A DNA stretch of 64,000 nt from Pristionchus mayeri (Eukaryota; Nematoda; Chromadorea; Rhabditida; Neodiplogasteridae): assembly GCA_036245805.1 (NCBI GenBank), contig BTRK01000001.1, forward strand, positions 11,346,001 through 11,410,000, given 5' to 3'. Positions within the stretch are counted from its first letter, which is position 1; every line of letters starts with the position of its first letter. Position numbers and translations under genes: made by a program. Positions 23,660 to 34,246 of the stretch are shown in pieces. The notes beneath the pieces were generated by a model. The model made no database searches and was not told the DNA's origin. It was given only the letters and a program-made list of their open reading frames with translations.

Positions 23660-24100
23660 TTCAAACGTTCCGAAAGCAACAATGAGACTCGTCACGCGCC
23701 ATAAAACGTGGCCAGAGCCTAGCAATTCGGCTGCAAAATGAGTAATTTCGCTTGATTCGTTTGTTTGTGCATAATTAAATCAGTGCGTACCATCAATCCC
23801 ACGATGAGAAACACATGATAAGCACATGATACACTCGCATCATCGGGGGAGGTACTCTCTTCAAAATGAATTTAACTTCATAGCTCAGTTCGGCTGAGGT
23901 TTAAAAAAAATCAAAACAAGAACTCCGGGATAATAAATTTTGTAACCCGCGACATTTAGGTTTCAGCACATCATCCATATGCCGATAATACCCTGGGATG
24001 TATCTCTCGAACGCTCCAAACCGTAAGTCTTTATCTCTATTTTGAAAGAAGTTATGCTCATTTGAATTTTGGTGCTAAACTTTTGTCCGCTACTGTATAT

Positions 24101-24234
24101 TTCTCATCCATTGTTTATACCTTCTCCACTCAGCATGTGGCATAGCTTCTAGTCATGTTCATCATATTTTCATATTTTTCATATTTTTACTTCGATTTAC
24201 TCATGTCTTGATTATCGCCTTCGAAATAAAGGGG
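24101..24234. repeat. Duplicated 134-bp block upstream of Z2 (matches 27923-28056)
   Basis: Nearly identical to 27923-28056 (shared GGCATAGCTTCTAGTCATGT, three CATATTTT words, and CGCCTTCGAAATAAAGGGG). In both places it lies roughly 80-200 bases before the first recognised exon of a zinc-finger copy, so it is probably the conserved upstream part of the tandem unit and a candidate promoter region. No core promoter motif is proven. Confidence 0.6.
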
Positions 24235-24436
24235 GTTCCTTCTCCGACCTTGCCCAGTTCAGAGCTTCTAACGATGCCAAAAACATTGTTCTCAACATAA
24301 TTAAGGCATATTCCAGGCGTACACCCTAACTCGCTCTCTCGGTTCAAACGATCGAAACATCGGAAATTTGGTGATGAGGTCGCTCGATCTTGTAAAGCAG
24401 GTCCAGAGGGATGGATTCAATGCAGAGGTTGGAATT

Positions 24437-24597
24437 GGGTCCCTACCAAAGTGCCCCCCCCTCTCTAAAAGGCTCTACCAAAATGTCCCCCCTGACCTCT
24501 ACCAAAATGTCCCCCCCCCCTACCAAAATTGTGGTAGAGGTCAGGGGGGAAATTTTGGTAGTGCCTTTTAGAGAGGGGGGACATTTTGGTAGGACCC
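24437..24597. mobile_element. Foldback element with GGGACATTTTGGTA ends
   Basis: Near-perfect inverted repeat (GGGTCCCTACCAAAGTGCCC against GGGGACATTTTGGTAGGACC) with repeated ACCAAAATGTCCCCCC words inside. Same family as 41461-41676. It lies directly after a Z2 exon. Confidence 0.85.
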
Positions 24598-24843
24598 GTT
24601 GGAATAGTTTTACTTATTTTTTTCGTTTGCAATTTATGACTTTGGTCTCATGTCACTCTGGCTCACCTATTCACCTTATTACATATCGTCTATCAATTAA
24701 TTTTGTTGTGGTCACAGGCGCTGTTAGATGTGTTAATTTTTTTTTAAAAAAAGCTCAATTTGCATTATAGAATCTACAATAGAATCTACAAATGTGGAAA
24801 AGCTGGAAAAGACTATGAAAGAAGATAGCAATAAGTGAGCTTA

Positions 24844-25901
24844 CAGGGTGGCTGATAAATATTGCGTCCACCTTTTGAATAATATCTCGCAAACAAATAA
24901 AAGGATAATTATCATATTGCGTTTAAATATATATCAGTACCGTGCAAAACAATTACTAGACGCAGGCTTCATGGTATCGACTGGCCTCTTAGCATGGAGG
25001 CAAAAAGTAGTCTACATTTTTACTCAATGCGCCGTTCACATTTTTCGATATATAAAATGATCTCAATGTCCATCGAAATTGCAACCGAGGTGAATATGAA
25101 GAGTAACCCTTCCACTAAGTGGTAATCTTGTCAAATGCGATATAGGGTGTCTGAAAACAGAGAGATATAAATTTGATGACTTTCAGTCACGCATATGCAA
25201 AAAACTCACTTTTCGGAATTTCTTATTCTGAATGTTGATACCGCCGTATAATGTTGCATAGCTATTAACAGAGTCGAGTTATGAAATATTGTTGCATCAA
25301 ATTGAATGTAAACGTTGAATTAATGGTAGAAGTAGGCACCTCAAAATATCGCTAAAAGCGGCGCTTCGCAGCATTTCGCAACTTATTCTGGTTCCGAATC
25401 AATATGCCCAAGCAAATGGAATGCATTTTCACAATAAAGAATGATGGAGTATCATGCAAAAAAAAGAACAATTCCAATAGCTAATGTGTTCGAAGAATGC
25501 GGCTTCGAAATAATATTATTTTTTATAGAGCGCAGTTCATAATGAAATAATTTTAAAGCATTTCTGAGAAAGTTCCGAGGCTCATAATATAATTGATCAC
25601 ATATTTATACGTGTAAATGGTTGTTCTTATTAGGAATAAATGGATGAGTCCTGTATCTAATTCCTTGCTGTAAGGCGGCATAAACTATCAGATACGTTTA
25701 TGTGCCCAGAAAAGTCCCAACTCCAAAACAAAATATTTCAGAAGTGATAACTCTTGAAATACTTGAACAATCCAGATAATATTTATAGGCTAATAACTTT
25801 TGTCCCTTACCAACATAGTTACCAAATCTGATGCAATGGTGCCTACAGAGAATGGAGATTGAGAAACAAGAAAAGTGGCGCAATATTTATCAGCCACCCT
25901 G
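24844..25901. mobile_element. Non-autonomous TA-flanked DNA transposon, 1058 bp
   Basis: Terminal inverted repeats of 23 bp begin CAGGGTGGCTGATAAATATT, with the exact complement at the right end. TA dinucleotides flank both sides (24842-24843, 25902-25903), as expected for IS630/Tc1/mariner-type insertion. Internal frames are short; no transposase. It is inserted in the Z2 intron before the TFIYGLSAA exon. Confidence 0.9.
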
Positions 25902-27922
25902 TAATTACGTGTAAAACATCAGCAGCCTTTTGCTAGTGCCCTGTCCATATTTCCCCAAAATCGAATGTTTCAAGTGAAGGAAACGAGTAGCTGCTTTATT
26001 AATGCACTCATGTATTTTTATTTATCATGATTGTGATAGGAACATATAATATATGTTACATGGTGATTAAATTCATGACATCGCAGTTTCATATCTTGAT
26101 GAGAAAGTGAAATTCGAATATTACTTACTAATGAAATTGAAGAAGATTTGGGAACTAACCAATATGCCTTCAGGGATAGCGCTCTGCGCACATTCATCTA
26201 CGGTTTGAGTGCCGCGATCGAGGCAATCGTTGCCGAGAAATTAGAGCTAGAAGTGGAAAAGCAAGAAGTAGTGCGGCATTCCGTAGAGAACGATGCTAAT
26301 ATAGTGAGCTTCTCAAAGCCCAATTGTGATTCTCGATAAACATATCATCAGATCCATAACGAGACTGTGGCTCGAGATGACGTCAATCCTAATTATATTT
26401 ACGACCCCGCTCAGAGCATTAACGGCAAGAGCGAGTCGATGGTAAGCATTTTCTTAAAGGCACATTTTTAAAACGGCGAAGTTCGAAATTCGGTAATCTT
26501 ATTTTTATTTTACCTCTATCGGCCAGTCAATTGGCGAAACATGAAGAAACGGTGCTATCTTTTCCCGAAATATACAATGTACCACCAGACTCTGAATCAA
26601 TTCCTGCCTTTGCAGAATGCACAGCCTGAGTTGAATCTTGCACTGGTCAAAGAAGAGGTGAATATTATTTTATATATTTGATGGTCTGGTAGTGATCATC
26701 AGCGAGCCCAGTAGCTGGATATGCCTTTGCCTTTGTATTTTCATTTGTTGCAATATTGATCATTGCTTCCGTTCAGGATATCATCTTCACTCATTACGTC
26801 CCGATGCACAATGTGTTCTCGTCTGGGGGTAGGGCTTTGCAAGAAAAAGAATCTAAGTCATACTCTATCGCAGATTTTTACTGACAAAAACTACACATAA
26901 TGCTCATATTAGTTATTGATAATCATTCAATATTTGCAGGACAAAACGGTCCGATTCTCAATGAGCCGGATACTACAGTCGACTCGTTCGATTTTATCAT
27001 GGACGAGACGCAAGATGAAGGCCAGCTAGGAACTAGCAGACAGGTTGGAGATAATCTAGTTATAGCTTACGACTTTCCTGATTTTGCCCTCATAAGCAAG
27101 TGAGTAGTGCTGCGTGAAGCCCTTAATTTCAACTAATTGAATCAAAATTATCTTTCAGTTTCTCGACAACGACTCTTTTCTTGCTGGTAATCAATCATTC
27201 GGCGGAGATATGGGTACTCCGAATGCTGCTGCTACACCGTCCTTCCCTTGCAAGACGTGCGGGAAAGTGTTCGACAAAGAATGGTCGCTGCGCTGCCATG
27301 AAGTCTATCACAGAAGTGAGTTCCCAGTAGAGTTCGTAATTCGGATCACCGTTCATTTCTCGAACTCTAGTTCCCAGCCTGATTACATCACGCGTGATAT
27401 ACCGTAATGGAGTGGGGAATCGTTTTTTTTTTTGAAATTTAACAGGTGATAGGTCCGAAAGAATGTAAAAAACTGAGGCATATGCACATACACCGGTGCA
27501 CCAACTTCAGATCTCAACATTATTAGGGTGTTTTGTGTTAGAATCGGTAGTATAAGGTTGTTGCAAAAGTCTTGCGGTTTTTTGTGTCCTACTTTGAACT
27601 ATCATAATTCTCTCGTGTTGTAGTGTTGTTTTCGAAGGAGTTGATTTGCACTCTGAAACTATTTTCCGGTATAGCCAGACTTATTATGTTCATAATTTTA
27701 CTATTAACTTGATCTCATGCATATGTATATCACACTGATTATAAAATGCAACATACATATCGATATATTAGAGGAGCGATGCCAATGGGTATTTATCCGA
27801 TTGGGTTAAAAGGGGCATACCCAGTGGCAAGCCTGATACTTCATAACTGGATGGAAGACAGGGGAGGAGTCGCGAGACCGGAAGCGAGACCGGAATCGAG
27901 TGCTCTTATACTCCTCATATAT

Positions 27923-28056
27923 TTCTCATTCATTGTTTATGCCATCTCCGCTCAGTGTGTGGCATAGCTTCTAGTCATGTTCATCATATTTTCATATTTT
28001 TCATATTTTTACTTCGATTTACTCATGTTTTGATTATCGCCTTCGAAATAAAGGGG
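27923..28056. promoter_or_regulatory. Candidate upstream region of Z3 (duplicated block)
   Basis: Second copy of the 24101-24234 block, ending 204 bases before the Z3 start codon at 28261. Conservation between copies while surrounding spacer has diverged suggests function, but this is inference from similarity only. Confidence 0.35.
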
Positions 28057-28260
28057 CATACTCAGCTAATTTCGTTCCCATCCGATCGATAAACTAGGGA
28101 AGTTACTTAAAAGTCGCGTAGTTCAATCCCATTTGAATAATCTGAATTAATTAACCGATTCTTTGAATCTTCTTTTATAGGATCGACTTATTGCATTACT
28201 TGTTTGCGCTTACTTTATCTGATTCAAACAATTGATTCTCAGCCCACTTCAGTGTCAACA

Positions 28261-28787
28261 ATGAGTGAGTCTCAACTTCGGCGGATGGACGAGATCGAGA
28301 GCTGGAGACACAACGTATGCCTACATTTTCATCATAACAGCTTAACCAGTTCAGAGAATTGGAAGATCAGCAATACCAGGGCAAACGTGTATTCACCTGG
28401 CATATGTCCTTAACATTGAAATATTGCAGTCATACACCCTCACACGCTCACTCGGTCCGAATGATCGGAACATCGGCAATTTGGTGATGAGGTCACTCGA
28501 GCTTGTCCAGCAGGTCCAGAGAGATGGATTCAATGCGGAGGTTTGAATTGAATTGCTTCGTTTACGGTCACTCTTTTCCATTTACTGACCACACAAATGT
28601 GATCTTCCTTTGAATGATTGATTCATCAGCTATGAGAATTGATAGGTTGAGGCGGTCAGAAATCAAAGAAATGCACAATTTCCATTGTAGAATCTGCAGT
28701 CGGATGTGGAAAAGCTGGAAAGATACAGAGAGAAGACAATGAAAGAGGATAGTAATAAGTGAGTTTCATAATAAAATACATCATTAG

Positions 28788-28861
<74 letters not shown>

Positions 28862-31800
28862 GCTATTTCGTTCAAAATAACGTTCACAAAATTGAAAAGA
28901 ATAGGCAATTAATGACGGTTAAAATGACGAGTGGATATTGTGACAATAGGGTCGGGGGATCTACTCAGATGAACTGGTTTGATTCTCGGTATTTACTAAA
29001 AGCCTTGCCGCTCTTGGAAAGAAGCTATTGTGTCTGTAGTTGTGGTTCGATCCAGGATTATTGAAGTTCATACCGTTTCGAGTGTAGTAAATTTTGAAAT
29101 AATGTGGCTTTCGGTTGGAAATACTATATTTGCCTCGGATGAGATTAGTGGCTACTCTCTTATCGATCGCTATTCTACGCTTCTCTAGGGACTCAATATC
29201 TAGTTTCTTATTGCGAGCGAAAGCAGTGGGCATAATAATAATAATAAATTTATCATGTTATTGGCACAAGAAAATAGGCGGGGATCACGTATGCAACGGA
29301 AAACATGAGATACGATGTCGCAACTAGGCAACAAAGAAGTAGGGAAAGGTGAGCTAAACGAACTAAACAAGCTTTTTACGGAAACAAGCTTTTTACGGAA
29401 CATGTTTTCCCAAGTATGATTAAAACAGCGCATAAATAAACGTCTTGTGAAGTAGTTCTGTACTTTTTCGAGTTTTTTTTCATCTTTATTTTGGTACGGG
29501 TTGAAGACGGAGGAAGCGCTTTCTAAAATCGGTCTAATATACATTGAGTACGTTTTGAGAAGTACTTCTATATTTTTGGTTCGTAAGGCTCTGAGGATAG
29601 TGTGACATGCAGTTTTGCCCTTAGTGGATACGGTAGAACAATGGTCAGAGAATGAGAGGTTTTTCTGGATAATAAAGCCGTCTTTTATTTTTTTCTTTTT
29701 GTTCCAGAGTTGTGGTTCCAATAGCATGTGTTCGCTTTGTATTTGTTCTGCCTATGTGCAATGAGTTACACTTATGCGCAGCAAGCGGGAGTTGCCACTC
29801 TTCAGACCACTTTACGATAGTGCCAATCGCGGCCTGTAGGCGAATTTTGCTTCCTAAAAGATCGATATATTTTTATGTCATCGGCATACATTCTCGCAAC
29901 GACTCCGTGGTTTTGAACTAGCGAAGGAATTTCTGATGTGTACATAAGAAATAGCAAGGGACCTAAGACTGAGCCTTGTGGAACGCCGCTAGTTACAGGC
30001 ATTGAGGTAGAAAGCGCATCTTACTCTCACTTGGAATGATCTATGATTGAGATATCCTGTTATCCACTTGATTGTATTATCGGATAGACCTATGGTGGTG
30101 AGCTTGAGTTTTAGGTTGGGATGAGAAACTCTATCAAATGCTTTTGCAAAATCAAAATAGATAACGTCAACTGGTTTTCCATCACTAATCGAGGATGTCC
30201 AGTGTTCGAGGACTTCAAGCATTTGAAGTTCACGCGAACGTTTCTTGCGGAATCCGTATTGCTCATCGGGAAAAATATCTAATTGTTCACAATGGGTGAT
30301 AATGGATTTGCACAAAATGCGCTCAAAAACTCGGCAAAAGAAGGATGTAATTGATATGGGCCTGTAGTTTAGGGGACTGGAAAAGGGGGGTGAATTCTTA
30401 ACTGGTGTTACTATGGAATGTCGCCAATGGGAGGGGACCTTTCCAGATTGGTAGGAGTTCCTAAAAATGATTTCAAGTGCTTCGGAAATGGGTACGGCAA
30501 TTCGTTTTATGAAGGTGAGGTCAATGTTCTCGGGGGTTTTATGTGCTTGCCCAACGCAGAACTCCCAAAAGTGTTTACTGCAAAGCAGCGAAACAAGATA
30601 TACGCTAGTCGGTGCTGAAATAATGCAGGATTTTGTTCCTTGGAGATTACAAACATAGTGGAAAAAGTGGGGTATCACTATTATTTACGAGTGCGAGAAA
30701 AATTTAAAAAAATTGTAGGCTAATAAATCTTCATTGCAGGGACAGTGCTCTGCACACCTTCATCTATGGCTTGAGTGCTGCGGTAGAGGCAATCGTTGCT
30801 GAAAAGTTGGACCTTAGTGTAGAAAAGGAAGAGGTTATGCAGCAGAACGGAGAGAATGACAGCGACATGGTCAGTTCGCCAGGGTTATCTACTGTGCGCT
30901 AACCAAAAAAGCAATACTGCCGTGTAGGATCCCTGTAATCGTTGGATTATAGAAGTGTTGTAAACATACGCTATGTTTCCAGATTCACTGTCGCATAGCA
31001 GTTTATGCCGTGGAAAAAGTCAAGGAGAAGAGGAATTATTTGAATTCCCGCAATTCCGTATCTCGGCTCCCAGTAGAGCTAGCGACTTGAAATTTGGAAA
31101 ATGAGGTGTAAAATCGACTTACACCCCAAAAACAAAATTTCAAGTCGCTAGATCTACTGGGAGCCGAGATACGGAATTGCGGGAATTCAAATATTTCCTC
31201 TTCTCCTTGACTTTTTCCACGGCATCAGTGGGTGGAGTACTGTTGTGGCGCAGCAGAGCTTATCTCAGCCCCACTATCACTCATTTTTTAAAATCTGGAA
31301 TGACTCCTGTTGCGTTCGGCAAATATATAATTGCAGGTTCACAATGACAATGCTGCTCAAAAGCACGTCGATCCCAATTACATTTACGACCCAGCCCAGA
31401 ACATTAATGCCAAGGCCGAGTCGATGGTGAGCTTCACATTTTATTCCCATATTACATTGCCACACAAATATAGTTAGTGTGACCACCCTCTTCTTTTCCC
31501 ACACTCTTTCACCCCTTGACTGGCCTAGACAATGTGAAGAATGAAAAAAATAGCGGTATAATTTCTCGAACTGCACTCTGCAACAATTAATTAATTTGTT
31601 TTCAGAACTCGCTAGCTCAGATGGATCTTGCACTAGTCAAAGACGAGGTAAATATACTGCTATACATAAATGTAATTAGTAATTACTAATAATTAATAAT
31701 TAGTATTTACTAATTACACGTGTGACAATGTTGACACTTACCTCGTTCAGGATATAATTTTCACTCACTACGGCCCGATGCACAATGTTTTCTCTTCTGG

Positions 31801-33958
31801 AGGTAGTTTTTTGCAAGATATGACCATCTTCGTAATTCAAACTCTATCGCAAATATGTACAGACAGAGAGTACACATAATGAATATACAATTTCTCGCAA
31901 ATCCATCGATACTTCAGTATACAATTTGCAGGGCAACACGGAACGATTCTCAACGAGCCCGATACCACTGTCGACTCGGGCGATTATCAGATGGATGACC
32001 AGTTGGGCACAAGCAGACAGGTTTGTGAGTCTATGGCTTATTACTTGAATGTTCTTTCATCAAACGAGATGCTCAATATTTCAGACAATAGTGCTGCAAC
32101 TAGTAATTTATTTCATCAATTTGAATCTAATTTCACTTTCAGTTTCTTGGCAATAACTCGCTTCTTGCTGGTGACCAGTCATTCGGTGGAGCAGTGGACA
32201 TTTCGAATTCATTTTCTGCAGCAGCTACACCGTCATTCCCTTGCAATAAGTGCGGTAAAGTGTTCGACCGAGAATGGGGTCTCGCGAGACATGTGCACAT
32301 CCACACAGGTACGCAATCGTATCATCCCAAAATTCTTAGGTTTTGCTTCATTTATCGTTGTGTGTCAAGAACAATATTTATGCAAGCCATGTTTCGAGCA
32401 ATCGTCTGGCTCTCTTCAGTTTCCACGCTCTCTCGTCTCTCTGACCGGCGAGAGAGCGTGCAAACTGAAGAGAGTCAGAAGATAGCTCCATGTTTCAGTA
32501 AAGTGCAAGACATGCGGCGAGCGTGTGGATGATGAGAAGGCGCTCCGACTACACATGACAATCCACCACTCGGAAACGAAGATGAAGAGTAGAACCAACT
32601 CTTCTCGTTCCTCTACTGTGCTCAGTGCGCCATCATCTCCTGCTACGCCCGCAGCATCTACAGCATCTGTAGCAACTAGCGGACACTCGCGTAGTGTTCA
32701 CGGTAAGATGATTCATCTCATGATACGGTAGCGTTTTTCTAGGACTAATACTGACGGTTCTTAGTAATATCATACGCAATATAGAATTGTTTTAACAGAA
32801 CATATATGCTGCAGAGTCAAACACGCCTAATACACCTTCAACTCCATCTACTCCCGCATCATCAACGACTGCGACATCCAATACTCCTGGATCGGTCTTC
32901 AGTTGCAACATGTGCGGCAAGAACTTCGACAAGTACTGGGCACTGCGCTGCCACGAGGTCTATCATAGAAGTGAGTTCAGCGTGTCCCCTTATTTGAGCA
33001 ATGGCCTTACTCTCTCGCTCTGATCGACGAGACAGCGTGTGGTTTGAAGAGAGTCAGACGATTCTTCGATACTTTAATGTTCATAATTCGGGGATCGGTT
33101 AAAAGAGTTTATGGATTGATTATACGGTGACCCAAAATGCGCGTTACTCTAGTACCATACGCATGGTTTTTGCACTAAAATTCATCCTCGAAAGCACGCT
33201 TGATCAACCGAAATAGAGTGGGAAATAGTTTTCGAAATTTCAAAGGTGATCGGGCCAACAGAAATTTTAAATAAATCAACATCATGTATATTGCAGAAGG
33301 AAGTGGCGATAGCCAAAGAAAGAGCCTAAGCGAGTATCCAAAGAAGTGTAAGGAATGCCATGTGAGCATTCAGAGTCGAGGTCACGAGGAGAGGCATATG
33401 AACTCGCACAGAGGTACGGATTTCATATTTTACAGTAGATATTCGAAAGATACTCGGCATTTTCAAACTCTTGTTGACGTTGTGTTCCTGGAAATAAAAC
33501 ATTTTAGACATGATGCATAGGAAAAAAACTAAGAACTCCAAGAACACCTGTCATTCCAGTTTTTTCTGGTGTACTTTTAGCATATTACAGGGGAGTTTTA
33601 GCATATTACAGAGGATCAAAACGTTCATCTTTAGTACATAACATTAATACCTAATAAAATAAGTTTTAAAATATACATATAAATGTATTATATAATATCA
33701 CATAATATAATTTCGTATCATAATATTTCAGGTGAGCGTCCATTCGCTTGCGAGCAATGCTCGGCTGCCTTTCCCTCTAAGAGCGACCTGGCACATCACA
33801 TGAGAATCATACACGATGCGCAACCATATGAGTGTATTCCTTGCGGTGTGAAGTTCGCATGGACTGTCCATCTAAAGGAACACGAGCTGACGGAGGAGCA
33901 TGTGCTGAAGATTTGCTCACTGGAAGCAGCATCGACGCCTGCTGTGCCTAATTTGTAA
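28261..33958 (+). CDS. Six-finger C2H2 zinc-finger protein Z3, intact
   Basis: Thirteen exons: 28261-28314, 28430-28540, 28691-28758, 30740-30869, 31337-31426, 31606-31647, 31751-31802, 31932-32020, 32143-32308, 32499-32702, 32815-32970, 33297-33413, 33732-33958. All junctions keep phase and give 501 aa. The start is MSESQLRRMDEIESW. Residues 19-121 form a conserved module shared by all three copies (RSLGPNDRNIGNLVMRSLEL, a charged coiled-coil-like stretch, TFIYGLSAAVEAIVAEK) that I do not recognise. C2H2 fingers start near residues 246, 270, 366, 405, 433 and 461, with a Ser/Thr/Pro-rich linker between the second and third. Probably a nuclear DNA-binding protein; target unknown. The intron 3 expansion is due to a retrotransposon and a (TA)n tract. 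Confidence 0.86.
28788..28857. repeat. (TA)n microsatellite
   Basis: About 70 bases of alternating T and A at the start of Z3 intron 3. The Ile/Tyr ORF here is an artefact of the repeat. Confidence 0.97.
28950..30690 (-). mobile_element. Jockey/CR1-like non-LTR retrotransposon, 5'-truncated and frameshifted
   Basis: Minus-strand frames carry RT domains in order: LNYRPISITSFFCRVFERIL, then IYFDFAKAFDRVSH (30678-29989 frame), TSGVPQGSVLGPLLFLMYTS and the catalytic YADDIKIY (30002-29802 frame). A C-terminal thumb follows (LKTYSMYIRPILESASSVFN, 29727-29200). Protein continuity is broken by several frame changes, so the element is dead. No endonuclease is seen. It sits antisense in intron 3 of Z3. 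Confidence 0.85.
31005..31225. mobile_element. Foldback element, 221 bp, in Z3 intron 4
   Basis: Almost perfect inverted repeat, from ATGCCGTGGAAAAAGTCAAG at left to its complement CTTGACTTTTTCCACGGCAT at right, with about 40 bases of centre. Arms of about 90 bp would make a long RNA hairpin in the pre-mRNA. No ORF. Confidence 0.9.
32396..32488. mobile_element. CTCTC hairpin element (family H) next to a Z3 splice acceptor
   Basis: Bounded by GAGCAATCGTCTGGCTCTC and GAGAGTCAGAAGATAGCTC with a CTCTCTCG loop region. It ends 10 bases before the exon at 32499, so the acceptor's upstream sequence is partly element-derived. A shorter relative is at 32996-33066 in the Z3 intron after exon 11. Confidence 0.8.
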
Positions 33959-34246
33959 TTCGGGACGGCTTTTGATTATTATATTTACCAACTTTTTTCC
34001 ACAAGATTTGTTACAATTTGCCGAAAAATTTCTTGTCCGATCGATATTAATCTCAATTATTATACTTCTCTTTTGTTACGAATAAATGTGTGACAAACAA
34101 ATTACGGGTGTGATGATCAACAGTTTCCCAGTGCTAGCTCAAGAAATTCATGGTTTGATTGATGGTCAAACACCGTTGCAATTTCACGCATTTATTCGTT
34201 GGTATTAATGCAGATGATCGATATAGACGTTGATAAAGATGCCGAT

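Larger units (their letters stand above)
24317..27315 (+). pseudogene. C2H2 zinc-finger paralogue Z2, degenerate
   Basis: Exons recognised against Z3: 24317-24427, a damaged exon near 24771-24834, 26174-26303, 26352-26441, 26616-26657, 26777-26828, 26940-27043 and 27159-27315. Most keep exact length and phase (111, 130, 90, 42, 52 nt). The damaged exon has a small duplication giving an early TAG and lost bases, so the frame is broken. No start exon is visible. The last exon joins the Z3-exon-9-like start (FLDNDSFLAG) to a single finger whose end CHEVYHR is that of Z3 exon 11. It stops after this one finger, apart from a remnant at about 27451-27515. Confidence 0.75.

Noticed and set aside
28759..29064. 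ORF with Ile-Tyr repeats
   Set aside because: Product of the (TA)n microsatellite.
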